Below, piece by piece: positions 22,834 to 33,599 of a DNA stretch of 64,000 bases; positions within the stretch are counted from its first letter, which is position 1; each line of letters starts with the position of its first letter. A program made the position numbers and the translations under genes. The DNA lies in the NCBI GenBank assembly GCA_951799445.1, contig OX637293.1, positions 4,278,001 to 4,342,000 of the forward strand, in the 5' to 3' direction. The stretch is from Pseudisothecium myosuroides. Taxonomy: Eukaryota > Streptophyta > Bryopsida > Hypnales > Lembophyllaceae. The notes beneath the pieces were generated by a model. The model made no database searches. It worked only from the letters and a program-made list of their open reading frames with translations, and was not told the DNA's origin.

Positions 22834-23483
22834 AGGTATGTTTGCACTTGGTGTTAGGGGTGATGTTTACAATGTGAATTTGGTCCAAAAGTAGGGCTAC
22901 CATTAGAAGAAAAATGGGCCCTCGGGAGGGCTCCTTCCCTTTGCAAAGGGGCTATGAGTTCCCCACAATGGAATTCACAGGCCCTTTGAGAGACAATGGC
23001 CACTATTCATCATCATTGATGAATAGTGGCCACAATAAAAAAATTAAAAAAAATTAAAAAATATAATAAAATTAAAAATATATAATAAAAAAATATTTAA
23101 AAATATTTAAAAATATTTAAAATAATAAAATAATAAATAAAATAATAATAAAATAATGATTCTGGCTGACGAGGATTATTTCGGCCACATTAGATTTCAG
23201 AATTTTGAGATTTCATATTTATTTTAATATTAATATTATTTTTATATTTTTTATATTATTTTAGTGAACTGTCCCGCCAGTTCGCCGGCCTGATCAGGCT
23301 CCACGTTCGCTGACCAAAAAAATAAATAAATAAATAAATAAAATTTCCAAATTTTTTTTTTTTTTTTTTTCCGGACAGCGTTCCCTGCTGTCCGGGAACT
23401 CATAGCCCTCCCAAGGGCCCATTTTTCTTCTAATGATTCGTTCCTAAGACCCTAAGGAACAACACTCAAGTGTAAACATAGCT
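22834..23483. mobile_element. PIF/Harbinger-like MITE in the hAT 5' region
   Basis: Ends AGGTATGTTTGCACTTGG and, inward from the right, AGCTATGTTTACACTTGA, flanked by TTA on both sides (22831-22833; 23484-23486). A 3-bp TTA duplication and imperfect 20-bp inverted repeats fit a Tourist-type element. It encloses a second inverted-repeat unit at 22901-23435. Confidence 0.6.
22901..23435. mobile_element. CATTAG-family MITE nested in the TTA-flanked MITE
   Basis: Begins CATTAGAAGAAAAATGGGCC and ends with its near-exact inverse (GGGCCCATTTTTCTTCTAATG), inverted repeats of about 28 bp. It contains an internal hairpin, TGGCCACTATTCATCATC followed by its complement, at about 22998-23032, an AATA microsatellite near 23320, and a motif (CGGACAGCGTTCCCTG) shared in style with the other family members. 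No TSD was recognised. Confidence 0.6.
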
Positions 23484-23486
23484 TTA

Positions 23487-25210
23487 GATACAACACAAAT
23501 CTCAACTTGCAACACTCAGAGATCCTAGACTTGCAATACATCTTCACCTCCAACACTCCCACATCTCGCATGCAACAATCAAAGATCTTGACTTCCAACA
23601 GATCCTTCCAACTTCGTTAATTTAACAAAAATATTTATAGACCACCCAAAACTGAGACTGTAGGCAGCTCATAGTCTCATATAAGTTAACTTGTTGTCTC
23701 TTAGAACTTGCTATCAACAGGAGAACTTGAATTAGGTGATGACTTTGGCTTTGTTAAGTTTGCCATTGTTAATATCTTTGCTTTATCATTTGGTGGTCTG
23801 TATGCAATTTGGGTTCCCTTTCTCTAGTAGACCGAGTGTTTTGGGTACACACCGACTCTCAATTCATTTGAAAGAGCGCATGGTGGATTGAAGATGTGGT
23901 AATATGGACAGCGAGATCCTGAGCTCAACGTCACTTTCGACGAGGCCATGGCGAGCAGGGCAATCGAAATTGTACAATTCCATGGGTCTGAGGGGTGAAG
24001 TGTTCAATTGGTGTCGGAGACGGATCTGATCCTCTCTCAGCCTCAACATAGCCCGACGTCCGACATCACAAGCATCAACTTCGACCAGCCTCATGCCATT
24101 GACGTCTGCCCTGACATACCAGGTAAGAAGTTCCACCATCTTAGATACAGACAGGAAGGTGGAGTCATGTTTCGACGAAGTCATGCCAGTTCTCGGAAGA
24201 GGCTCTGTTTGGAGTCGATGACTTGGATGCTCGATGACTCAGATGCTCGATGTCTAGAGTTTTATGCAATTTAGCGATAAGCTTCAGGTAGCGCCACCCC
24301 TGGCCGATGTTACCAAATTGCAAGAATCTTTCCCTACAAGAATCTCCCACGTAATCCAACACCCGCTACTCAAATCACTGAACTAGGAATCACCTCAAAT
24401 CCCTTGACCTAAAAACCATCGTAACCCTGTGTGACACTTTCTGACAATTCGTCACCAACACTCGCCATCCAGACACCATTCATGACGCAAATCAGAACAC
24501 CTTCAACACCCAACCACATACCCAAATCTACAAACAGGCTCCACTCGTCGAACCCACCTCTGATTCATCAATTCAGTCGGTGTTCCGTTGAAGCAAGCTC
24601 AAAATACTGAAATCATGCAATGTAAGATTGAGTGACCAAATGGCAAATGCTGACAGCAGACACCGAATTGAGCATCCGAACCTCACATTTACAGAGCTGG
24701 AAATTGGTCTCACAAGTCACAATCCACTGTGTGAATTTCCTCTGGCGGCCGGCTAGACGGCCACCGCAAAGCTTAGCAATTCCAACCAACCAACCTATCG
24801 GGTGAATGTGACGCATGGGCGTGACGTATGAATGGCCAAATGGGGGCATTAAGTTAAGGAAATTGCAGATTCGCGGGGACAAGCCAAGATTCAAGCAGCG
24901 CCAGCGAGTATCGACCAACCAAACTTGGCCACCTAAACTTGCATAATAAATTATTTTTTTTAAATTTGAAAATGAAAGTACGCGATGAGCTGGCAGGCCT
25001 ACTTTGCAATGCATGATGAGCAACATATCGTCATCACTCCATGTTGCGATGTACGCCTTTGTCTGGGAAATCAACGGCGCAGCAGAGGGTGTCGCAGCAA
25101 TGTATCTGGCGAATCCAGGCTTTTAAATTCTAACCATTTCCATATACAGATTTTGAGAGGATCAAGTTTCATCGCTTTTTAGCAAATTTTCACTCAAAAA
25201 AAAATCGCTG
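23487..25210. other. 5' region of the hAT, less AT-rich, no intact gene
   Basis: Upstream of the transposase start and clearly richer in G+C between about 23860 and 25100 than the surroundings. Several overlapping ORFs (153 codons at 24613-25074 minus; 106 codons at 23864-24184 minus; 88 codons at 24008-24274 plus) show no recognised motif. It may be transposase promoter and leader, or host sequence captured by the element. Confidence 0.4.
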
Positions 25211-26378
25211 GCTTCAGGTAGTTGAACTGGTGTTTTAACTTTGAGGTTACGGTATGCAGACTGGCTCAATGAACGTTAGGTGTGGCGCTTCCATACTAAT
25301 GGAGCCCTCAAATGATAATTAAATGATAAAATAAATTACCAAGTATAACAGTCTAAGAGACTGTCTGGCCATCGATGTAAGGTCCCTGAATGTCTCTGTT
25401 CATCAGGTCCAATTTTGCTGATGAAAGCAACTCAATCCCGATTGGCTCCATTGAACTGAGTCTGGTGCATGATTGAAGGCTAGTCGTTCTTTCCAAAGTT
25501 AGTTGTTGGAAGACTTGGAAGCTACTGTTTGAACTACCGGAGAACGAGTGGTTTGGCTTAACTGTTGAGGGAATCTCAAGCGACTGATTAGTGCACATAC
25601 TGAGGGTGTTTTGCAAGTTGTTTTACTGCAAAATGGCATCATCGCAATCTAACAACGTTCCTTCTCAGGTTTCTTTACTTTGGTGGTTGTAAATATATGT
25701 GTTTTATGGTATCTAAGATGTTTTTTGTGTGAAAGCTATAACACGCGCCATGGGTTGAAGACACCTAATGTATCCTCATTGACATTCAATTTGTTGTCAT
25801 GTCTTTGGGATGGGTACAGGTGAGGCCCACGACCTTTCAAGAGCATTTTGGATACTTTACAAATATTTTCAACCTCTAGTTGTTTCACTTTTGGTCCATT
25901 TTGCAAACTTTTGACTATATTTAAGTATTTTGAGTTATATTAAAAAAATCTGGATATAGTTCCAATAAGCTTTCTTGTCATTTGTAGACTTGTGATTGAA
26001 GCCTTGGAAAATATTAAATGGTGTTATGATATGACACACAAGCTAGTCTTACATGATGTGTTGTAAAACATATCGTGATGTTTGTAAAATCTTTTGCCTT
26101 GATAAAGATAGATTTTATGGAGCCTAGTAACAATAATTATGCAGTGACTTGATGCGTCAAAAGAATGGCTGGAAACTAATGTGATCTGATTATGGTAAAA
26201 TGGAGAATAGACAAAATCTTGTTAAGCAATTTCTTGGACATGAGGAGAGTTAGATAAGTACCTAGTATAGCTAGGGTGTGCTAGACATAAGGATTTTTTT
26301 TTCTAATAGCAAGGTGTTGTTCCCAACAACGGGAACAACCCTGAAACGGTTTTCCGGAGGCTCAAATCTCCTCTAATG

Positions 26379-26597
26379 TAGAATTTGACTCCAATTAAAT
26401 GGCATGCTAGAACAAAATACAAGCTATAATCAGATGATGAGAGCAAGGAAGCACCAACTTGACTAGGAAACTTAGGAACGCATTAGAAGGAAGGATTGAC
26501 GTGGATGGAGTCAAAATGAGGGAATGCAATGAAAATAGTTGTAGTGACCTTGTTAGACAACTAATTTATCTTAACTTAGAAATCACTTTAAACATCT
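26379..26597. other. Spacer, no gene seen
   Basis: Short AT-rich spacer between the outer MITE and the next DNA element. Nothing recognisable. Confidence 0.4.
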
Positions 26598-26601
26598 CGT
26601 T

Positions 26602-27324
26602 GGGTCATTGCAAGAAAGAAGAGTATTAGGTATGTGTCACAGTGAGAGTGTTTTAGCTTCCATTTGCAATAACTTCTGCAGTATGAATTGCATGAATTTG
26701 AAATTTTTATTGAAGATGTATGTCTTGAGTGTCATCATATCTTATATTTTTTAGAAATTAAAAAAAAAACATTTTATATTTCAAAATCAATTAACTTAAT
26801 ATGTCACGTTTTGAGTTTTAAGGATTTGAGTACTATGGAGTCCCTATATTTAATGATTTAGAGCTGAAATTTCTATGGTCTATTCTCATAGTAGGAACTC
26901 ATGTTTCTACCAAGGGTCATTTAAAAATATTTTATTTTATGTTGTCTATGTCCATGCAAAGAGGGCTCCCTTGCACACGCAATTCTGAACATTGAAAATG
27001 GTTTCAAGATGAAATTTTTTTTGAAATCTCTTCATCATGAAGTCTTTCAAAATGGTCTATTTTTAGTTTCTTTAAAAATATTTATTCCTATTTTTTACTA
27101 ATTAAAACGTCCAAGTATCTATTTTCTGGCGATTCTGCACTTTTCTAGTTCTCCTACTTAAAGAATTTTTTTGGACTTTTCCTTCACAGGGAACCTTTTT
27201 CTTACAAGTCTATACATTGTTCATATTTTTTTTAAATGTTTTTCTAATTTTATAGTACTCCTAGAAAAAAGGCTCAAAATTGCCAAAGTGGAACAAAAAT
27301 AGACACTCTTTCTTGCAACGACCC
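26602..27324. mobile_element. DNA element with 4-bp TSD and GGGT ends, copy 1
   Basis: Begins GGGTCATTGCAAGAAAGA and ends, read inward, GGGTCGTTGCAAGAAAGA. Flanked by CGTT (26598-26601 and 27325-27328). The interior is homologous to each arm of the foldback at 37243-38324, through TTTCTATGGT(C/A)TATTCTC and CTCCCTTGC(A/G)C. No coding frame. The 4-bp TSD excludes hAT, Harbinger and mariner. Sola, Ginger or Chapaev-like groups use 4 bp, but I cannot assign it. Confidence 0.65.
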
Positions 27325-27328
27325 CGTT

Positions 27329-29170
27329 ATACAAGTTAATTATTAATTACTAATTTTAAGTTGCCTCTATGGCCAAGTCACAATCACTCTTGAGAGTATG
27401 TTGGCTTGCGTATACTTGCAATGTACAACATTGAATTTGGAGTGTACTTTTGTCACGGTCGAGACTACAGATTACATGCAAGCAAGGAAATGGTTTTGCA
27501 TAGACAAGGATTTATAGTTTCAAAATGATAGATGCTCTCATGTGCAATTAATTAGAGGTTACTTAAACTTTAATAAATAAAATAATTTCCAAAAATCTAT
27601 AAGTAGAAATAAAGTTGGGTTGAAATAACTCTACAATTGTCAAAGGTCAAAAATAAATTTATAGTAGAAAGGGTTTATATAGATTGAAATACAAAATTTT
27701 GGTTGTTGGATGCACCAAAGGTGTCATTGTGGGGAAAGATTATTATTATTATTATTTAATTTATTTTAGATATATTTGTATATTTGTAACATCTCTTCTT
27801 TGGTCGATGCTAATGGAATTCTTTTTCAAATAAATTAATACCAACTCTATTTTTGAAAAAGATCTTTGTTTCCTTTGTAACTCTTCTTTTCAATACAATC
27901 ATGGACAATTATACGCACTAATGCAATGTCCAATTTTTATTATGTTTTTATATTTTTATTAAAATTTAAGAGAGGGGATATGCAAATTGTATGCACCAAT
28001 AGTTATGGTTGCATTTGTCTAACTTCATATCATCGGTCTAGTCGTCTTGCCTCATAATTCTATAGCCAAGTCATGTCTAAGTGACTCCTAGTGCACCTTA
28101 TATTTGTCAATAGAAAAATTACAAAAAATAAAAATTATACATATATGATAAGAATGGCTAAATCAATTTTTGACCTAAAGATCAACACTAGAATTTGTAC
28201 TAAAAATCATCTTATTTGTTTATTTATTTATTGTATTTTTTATTTTATTTTAATTTATTATTATTATTTTTTATTATTATTATTTTTTATTATTATTTAT
28301 TATTATTATTATTATTATATTGTAAAATAATAATAATTAACTTTTAATTATTTTTGTTGATCATGTTTTTATTTTGTATTTGACTAATCTTTTATACTAT
28401 TTATTTTATATGAGAGACATCAAGCAAATGTGTAAGTCCAAATGGCTAGCCACCTAAAATGCCTTAGCAAAAAAAATAGTAGACAAAATGGTGGACAACA
28501 CACTTGTAAGGATATAAAACTCATGAACTAATATAAGGGCAAGAAATGTAGTCATTAAGACTCAAAATTTACAAGGAATAAACATATTGCTTCAAAGATG
28601 CGCTCTTTCTATAAAATGAAATGTACACTAATAAACTTGAAGATTCATAAATTTAAAAAAAAAATTCAAAGCCTAAACCAACTCCAACAATAAGCCATCT
28701 CTGGAATATTATTAAACCTTTAAATATTGAATTTCATATTATTCATTCAAAATCAATGCTAAAAATATATAATCTATTTTTATAAACACTAATTAAAATA
28801 CAAGATCACATTAATATTTTTTAGTGTTTTTGTCTTCATTAAGCCTTCATTTGCCATGTTGCTAAAATGTGAAATTTCTCTTTTAATTTGGTGTCTCAAT
28901 TTAATGATCTTATCTGATATTTACATAAATGATTTAAAAAATTGGATTTTAATCTCAATATGATGTATACATGCAAAAATTCAGAAGCTCCTTATTTTTC
29001 ATTTTCAAATGAATGGTTGCATGTACTAGTATTAAATGTTATACAGAGTAATATTTACTAGCAACAATCTAGATGGTCTAAAAGTTTATCATAAACATGT
29101 TATAGATAATAACTTATTAGTTTTAGAGCCCTATCATTGGTATTGTTGATCAACCTTTAGTACATACAGT
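27329..29170. other. AT-rich gene-poor sequence with an ATT microsatellite
   Basis: No gene recognised. The 79-codon ORF at 28091-28330 runs into the microsatellite and is not credible. Confidence 0.5.
28250..28320. repeat. (ATT)n microsatellite
   Basis: Imperfect ATT/TTATT trinucleotide run about 70 bp long. Confidence 0.85.
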
Positions 29171-29173
29171 AAC

Positions 29174-29589
29174 TAGGGAAAAAATGAGCCCTCAAAGGGG
29201 CTGTGAATCCCAGCAATAGGGAACGATGTCCCCAAAAAACATTGGCCAGCGAAATGCAAAGCATGATTTGCACAGGATAGATTAATTAAATGATTGAATT
29301 TTAAAAAAATAACAATATTAAAATAAATGCAAAATTATAGAATTTTCAAATTTGATGTGGCATTAGTGCGACCACTTCAAATTGCTATTTTTTAATTATT
29401 TATTTTATATATATATATAATAAATTTAAAATCTTTAAAATTTTAATAATTTTTTGATAATTTTTTATTGTAGCCACTATTCACTATTGATGATGAATAG
29501 TGGCCACTGACCCTAAAAGGGGCAATGAGTTCCAATGAAGGCAATTCCTCAAGGGCAAACAACCCCTTTGAAGGCTCATTTGTTTCCTC
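29174..29589. mobile_element. CATTAG/GAGCC-type MITE
   Basis: Left end GGGAAAAAATGAGCCCTCAA and right end, inward, GGAAACAAATGAGCCTTCAA. The body shares the hairpin GATGAATAGTGGCCAC and the subterminal AAAGGGGCT and CAATGAGTTCC words with the MITE at 22901-23435. Same family, no TSD identified. Confidence 0.6.
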
Positions 29590-30833
29590 ATGTCAACATG
29601 TTTATTGTTTTTCACAATTCAAAAAAATACAAGTTATGAAATTCTAATACTATTATTTAGTATAAGTTTTAAAATATGGAAATAATTAAGTAAAAATAAA
29701 TTTCTAAATTGGACATTGTAGTAATGGCTACTTTTGCAAAATACCTCCCAAAGACTTGGGATTTATAAACAAGGTATAAAGAACTATTGTGCACTTCACA
29801 TAATTTTTTTTGTAAATTTCAAACTTAGTCTTGTATTTATAAGCATCATATAATCAAATTCTCAATTTGATTAAATTTAAAATTTAAAATATCAAAATCA
29901 ACAGCTACACCTTAAGAAAAAAAAATGTTGTTGTTTTTGTATAGATAATAAAAAGATCATATTTACTGCTTAAAATTTCAAGTAGATTCAAATTTATTGT
30001 AAAAAAAATGGCAGATTTTTTATATAATTTTAAGACTAATTTATTATTTTTAAAATTTATGAACATTTATATAATTGTTCTTACAATTTTTTATTTATTA
30101 AAATATTTACATTCTAAATATTGGCAAATATTATATATATGTGTGTAATTCAAATTGTTATTGTACAATTTAATTAGCATAAGATCCAAAGAAAATTTAG
30201 ATGAATAAAACCATAGATTACTTTTGCACTTTGTCCATCTTCCAAAAAATGAACTCTAAAGCTCTTAGGGGTTAAATGGACAAAAATAACTACAAGTTTA
30301 ATTCTAAAACGACAAACTAATCAACATAATCATCAATTACAGAATTGTCATCTAATAGGATGAATATTTGCATTCTTCCTTTTCAAAAAACCTTTGAAAG
30401 TTATTCTTTGGTTACAATGAATCCTCCGCAGTGTAACAATATTATTTCTAAATGTTTACCTATCTACTCAATAGATGGTGAATGTTGTAGAAAGTGATCG
30501 TAATCCAATTAATATTCATTGAAGAAGCTTTTAAAAAATCATAATCATGTATCAATAGAAAGAAAAAAACAATCTACAACACCCTCTCCAAAAAATTGGC
30601 ATCCCTTGTATTCCTTTTTCTAGCAGGAGATTTTTTTGAGAGGGCTTTGTACATGAATCAATGATATAGAATTGTGGGAGAAATTTTGATTATTTATTGT
30701 GAAATTTCCAAAAAAAATTTACTATTTCTAGATCAAGCACTTGGAGGAGAATGGATAAGGTGAAAACACCCAAAACCATCCATATATCCATTCATGTACT
30801 CTAGACTTCCATTAAAATGTCCCTAGACTTCCA
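29590..30833. other. AT-rich spacer with one orphan TTAA-element end
   Basis: No gene. A lone CTTAGGGGTTAA near 30268-30279 looks like one end of the TTAA family. Confidence 0.45.
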
Positions 30834-30837
30834 TTAA

Positions 30838-32702
30838 CCCCTAATGGACCAAACCACGTTTTTTGGCAACATAGTGATTTCGGGCAGCTCACTACAAACG
30901 AAAATTTTATTTTTTTCTTTGAAATTTTCACACAATATGTGCCCAAGGAGTAACTTTAAGGGCCCAACAATTTTCATAACTTTTGACTAAGTGGTTAAAA
31001 AGTTATTGTATGATACAAAATTGTCATTGCTCGGTAGCCAGCTCAATTTTTTTTTTAAATCACTTGTTTCAACAACAGAAATTTGAAATTAGTTTTTTAG
31101 ATTTCTATATACAAGGAAAGCTTTAACCCCTAAAAGCCCGTTGTCCCTTCGGGGGACAAATGCGTTTCCGGGCAGGTACCTACAGGCTGAAATTGTGTTC
31201 TGATTTTTTGAAATTTTTTTTGGAGATAGGAAAACTGATAAGCTTTGTGGGAATATAATTTTTTTCTCAATCGATGCCCGGGAAAAAAAGTTATGACCAA
31301 ATAAGCTCAAAATAGGGGACGGAGGGCAGCCCGGGCAGCAAAAAAAAAATGGACAAAAATTTGAATTTTTTTTTTTAATATTTTTTTTCTCATAGATTAT
31401 ATTTTTTTCTATCTAGAAAGCTTTTATTCATTTCATTTGGATATGTTATGAGAAAGTTATGGACATTCTTGTTTTTCGGGCAGTTTGAGCATCTTCTTGA
31501 AAAAAATAACTTGTAGGACTCATTTCTGAATGCAATTTTTCGAATTTTTCAATTTTTTTTTTTTGGCATAGTTTAGTTTACTTGCTAGAACAATCTCACC
31601 ATTGGGATTAGTGCATTTTAATTCCATCTAAGAGATATTAATATTTTAGATTTTCCTTCTATCTCATACCTACTTCTACTTAACAATTTTTTTAAGGATG
31701 AAAATTAAGTTTTTTTGAGTTTCTTTTTTTTCCCTAAACTCTCAACTCAATTCTCCACTATAAAGATTTAAATCTCAAAACGCAGTAGTGCAAAAATTTT
31801 AAGTTAAAAATGTTTAAAGACAAAAAATCTGGTCCCGCAATGTGCTGAAAAACTTGTTTTTTCCACTTTAAATGCAGATATCTTGCAATCTGTGGTCAAA
31901 AATTCTGAAATTTTTTCCACACATTCTCATACCAGTTAGGTGTAAGATCATACGGTTAGATGTGAAAAAAAAACAATTTTAATTTTTTTTTTACTTTTTG
32001 CTATAGAAATGGCAATTTTCAGTGTTTTTTGGCAGAAAAAAGACCTTGGGCCTTTAGGGGTTAAATCATTCCATTTTGATTAATGAGATGAAAGTTATGA
32101 GGAGTTTCAGTTTGCGATCATTTATGGAATCTTTACTCTAAAATAAACTTTAAGGTCCTTTATTTATTTCAATTTTCAATATTTTTTGAAAAAAATAAAA
32201 TCATAGGATGTAGATTGTTTATTACAAGTTTACAACGTTACCACCATTGGGATTGGCGTTTGTCAATTCCATAATTAAATTCTTAACAATTTAGTATTTT
32301 GAATCATTATCTACTTTTTTGTACTTATTTTTTTTTCTTATATGTTGTACAATTCCAGATGATCTAAAATGTTTCGAGTATATAGCCAACTTGCTTTGAA
32401 GAATTAATTCAAAGAAGCTCCACCTTTTTAAATATTTTTTCATACAATGTGACCTTGTGAAGTGCAACTTTTTTTTTTTTTACAAGGCTGAAAAAGTATT
32501 ATTGTCAATTCAAACGCTAATATCTTGCAATCCATTTGGTAAAAAATCTTGAATTTTTTTCCACATCTACTCAAAGTAGCGTACTGCAAGATTCTATGGT
32601 TATATGTGTCTAAAAATGTTTTTTTTTGTAAAGTTTGGTACATGTACTAGAAATGGTAGTATTCCAACGTTCTGTGTGAAAACATAGTCAAAAACCTGCA
32701 AG
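30838..32702. mobile_element. TTAA element copy B (type A), carrying a nested type-C copy
   Basis: After TTAA (30834-30837) it starts CCCCTAATGGACC, and its body matches the element at 645-1579 (for example TTTTTTGGCAACATAG). It is interrupted at 31123-32064 by a second TTAA element. The right end is degraded (CCTGCAAGGTCAA for CCTTTAGGGGTTAA). Confidence 0.65.
31127..32060. mobile_element. TTAA element nested in copy B
   Basis: TTAA at 31123-31126 and 32061-32064; starts CCCCTAAAAGCCCG and ends GGGCCTTTAGGGG; 934 bp. The uninterrupted homologue (about 938 in the first copy) reads AAGCTTTGAATCATTCC where this copy has AGCTTTAA...TTAAATCATTCC, which documents the insertion and the TTAA duplication directly. 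The interior matches 45166-46084. Confidence 0.8.
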
Positions 32703-33100
32703 GTCAAAGTTTTTTTGCAAAAGCGTCGTTAAACCATCCCAATACTAAATTATGATTTGTTGACTGCTGATTTTATGAGATTTTGGTTATAGATTTAGCA
32801 ATATGATGTTTTCAGTGGTCTAGGGAGTTTCCACTTTGAAATTCACAGAAATTACACACGATATCTGATAAATCTATTATTTATTTATTTATTTTAATTC
32901 ATGATTTTCAATTGCTAATACTACAAAAACATTATTTTTTAGGAAAAGCTGCCTCCAATTATGTTGAATTGCGTATTTGGACGGTTTTAGGTGTTTCCAC
33001 CCTATCCAAGACACCCTTAGCTCATTGCCGAATAATGTGATAGTGCCAATGAAATCATTGATATGTTGGCAAATAATGTAATGAGTGAGGGAAGGATCCG
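32703..33100. other. Spacer, no gene seen
   Basis: AT-rich. The 72-codon minus ORF at 32889-33107 shows no recognisable motif. Confidence 0.4.
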
Positions 33101-33129
33101 CTTGCAATTTTATTTTCCAATAATATTAC

Positions 33130-33480
33130 AGCAGCTGCCACGGCGGGTGAGTGCTTTTAACTCCTCGTCATCACTGAGTACCTGGTAGCAACACAACACA
33201 GGTGGCAGACTCTCATTGGTCAGTCTCAGGTCAATCCATCTCAAACTGGGCAGGATGACCGACACGTGGGGCGAGGAGAAGTGTCCCACGGATCAGCACT
33301 CAGTGGAAAACATCAGTCCTCCTTAACTGAACGTTCAGTTGTCAGGCGGGAATGTGCTGGAACTACTTTAAAAAGTACTTTAAAAAGTACTGGACAGTAC
33401 TGGACCTCTGTTGTGTACTGGACCTGCTGTGGACATTTCAAACTACCATACGACGGTAATTATCTACTGTAGGTAATCAA
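33130..33480. other. GC-richer island with G-box and direct repeats, promoter-like
   Basis: Composition is near balanced in contrast with the flanks. It contains GACACGTGGGGCG (a G-box-type CACGTG core) at about 33261, a tandem ACTTTAAAAAGTACTTTAAA at 33364-33383 and three TACTGGAC words. An ORF of 68 codons starts at 33266 but has no recognisable motif. It could be a relict promoter or an unannotated first exon. Confidence 0.25.
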
Positions 33481-33599
33481 GTGTTTGGGGGTTCAAATGA
33501 GTCAGCACTCATGTGTTGGGTGTGGATTTTAAAATGAAGACTACCTCCATAAACTGTCCCTTCCAGTGTGTGTTTTTAGGGCATTTAAATGCCAAAAAA

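Larger units (their letters stand above)
18359..25210 (-). mobile_element. hAT-superfamily DNA transposon, 6.85 kb
   Basis: Terminal inverted repeats CAGGGATTTTTTTTT (left) and CAGCGATTTTTTTTT (right, inward), 14 of 15 matching, flanked by a perfect 8-bp TSD GCTTCAGG (18351-18358 and 25211-25218), the hAT hallmark. The left terminal repeat of the outer retroelement shows the site without the hAT (GCTTCAAG near 2709). It encodes a degenerate BED-finger hAT transposase on the minus strand and contains nested MITEs at 22834-23483. Confidence 0.95.
2155..26303 (+). mobile_element. Retroelement with 1.65-kb direct terminal repeats and an unusual reverse transcriptase, triply interrupted
   Basis: Two direct repeats of about 1.65 kb (2155-3801; 17797-18358 continued at 25219-26303) flank an interior that, after removal of the CACTA and copia insertions, is about 3.3 kb. 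The interior holds a Gag-like RGG-rich ORF and then a long frame with reverse transcriptase motifs. I see no integrase, aspartic protease, RNase H or GIY-YIG domain in it. The terminal repeats have no clear TG...CA termini and abut T-runs, so exact ends and TSD are uncertain. RT wording such as GIPMG and a degenerate FIDN box is closer to Penelope-like or telomerase-like RTs than to Ty1/Ty3, but class assignment is inference. Copies of the MITE at 1957-26378 on both sides show that it inserted as one unit. Confidence 0.65.
17797..26303 (+). repeat. Right 1.65-kb terminal direct repeat, interrupted by hAT
   Basis: Homologous to 2155-3801 in two parts, 17797-18358 and 25219-26303, joined across the hAT by its TSD GCTTCAGG. 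Total without the hAT is about 1647 bp, equal to the left copy. It carries the same conserved antisense ORF (25353-25616) and leader exon (25633). Confidence 0.85.
1957..26378. mobile_element. Outermost CATTAG-family MITE, split by a 24-kb nest
   Basis: The left end at 1957 reads CATTAGAGGAGATTTGGGCC; the right end at 26378, read inward, is CATTAGAGGAGATTTGAGCC. These are near-identical terminal inverted repeats 24 kb apart. The short left arm (1957 to about 2150) matches the right arm of the MITE at 357-1604 in reverse, and the right arm (about 26304-26378) matches that copy's left arm, for example the shared GTTCCCAACAACGGGAAC. The simplest reading is a MITE of a few hundred bp broken by the retroelement whose terminal repeats start near 2155 and end near 26303. 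Confidence 0.7.

Noticed and set aside
28091..28330. 79-codon ORF with an apparent Tyr/Leu/Ile membrane tail
   Set aside because: The hydrophobic end is the (ATT)n microsatellite.
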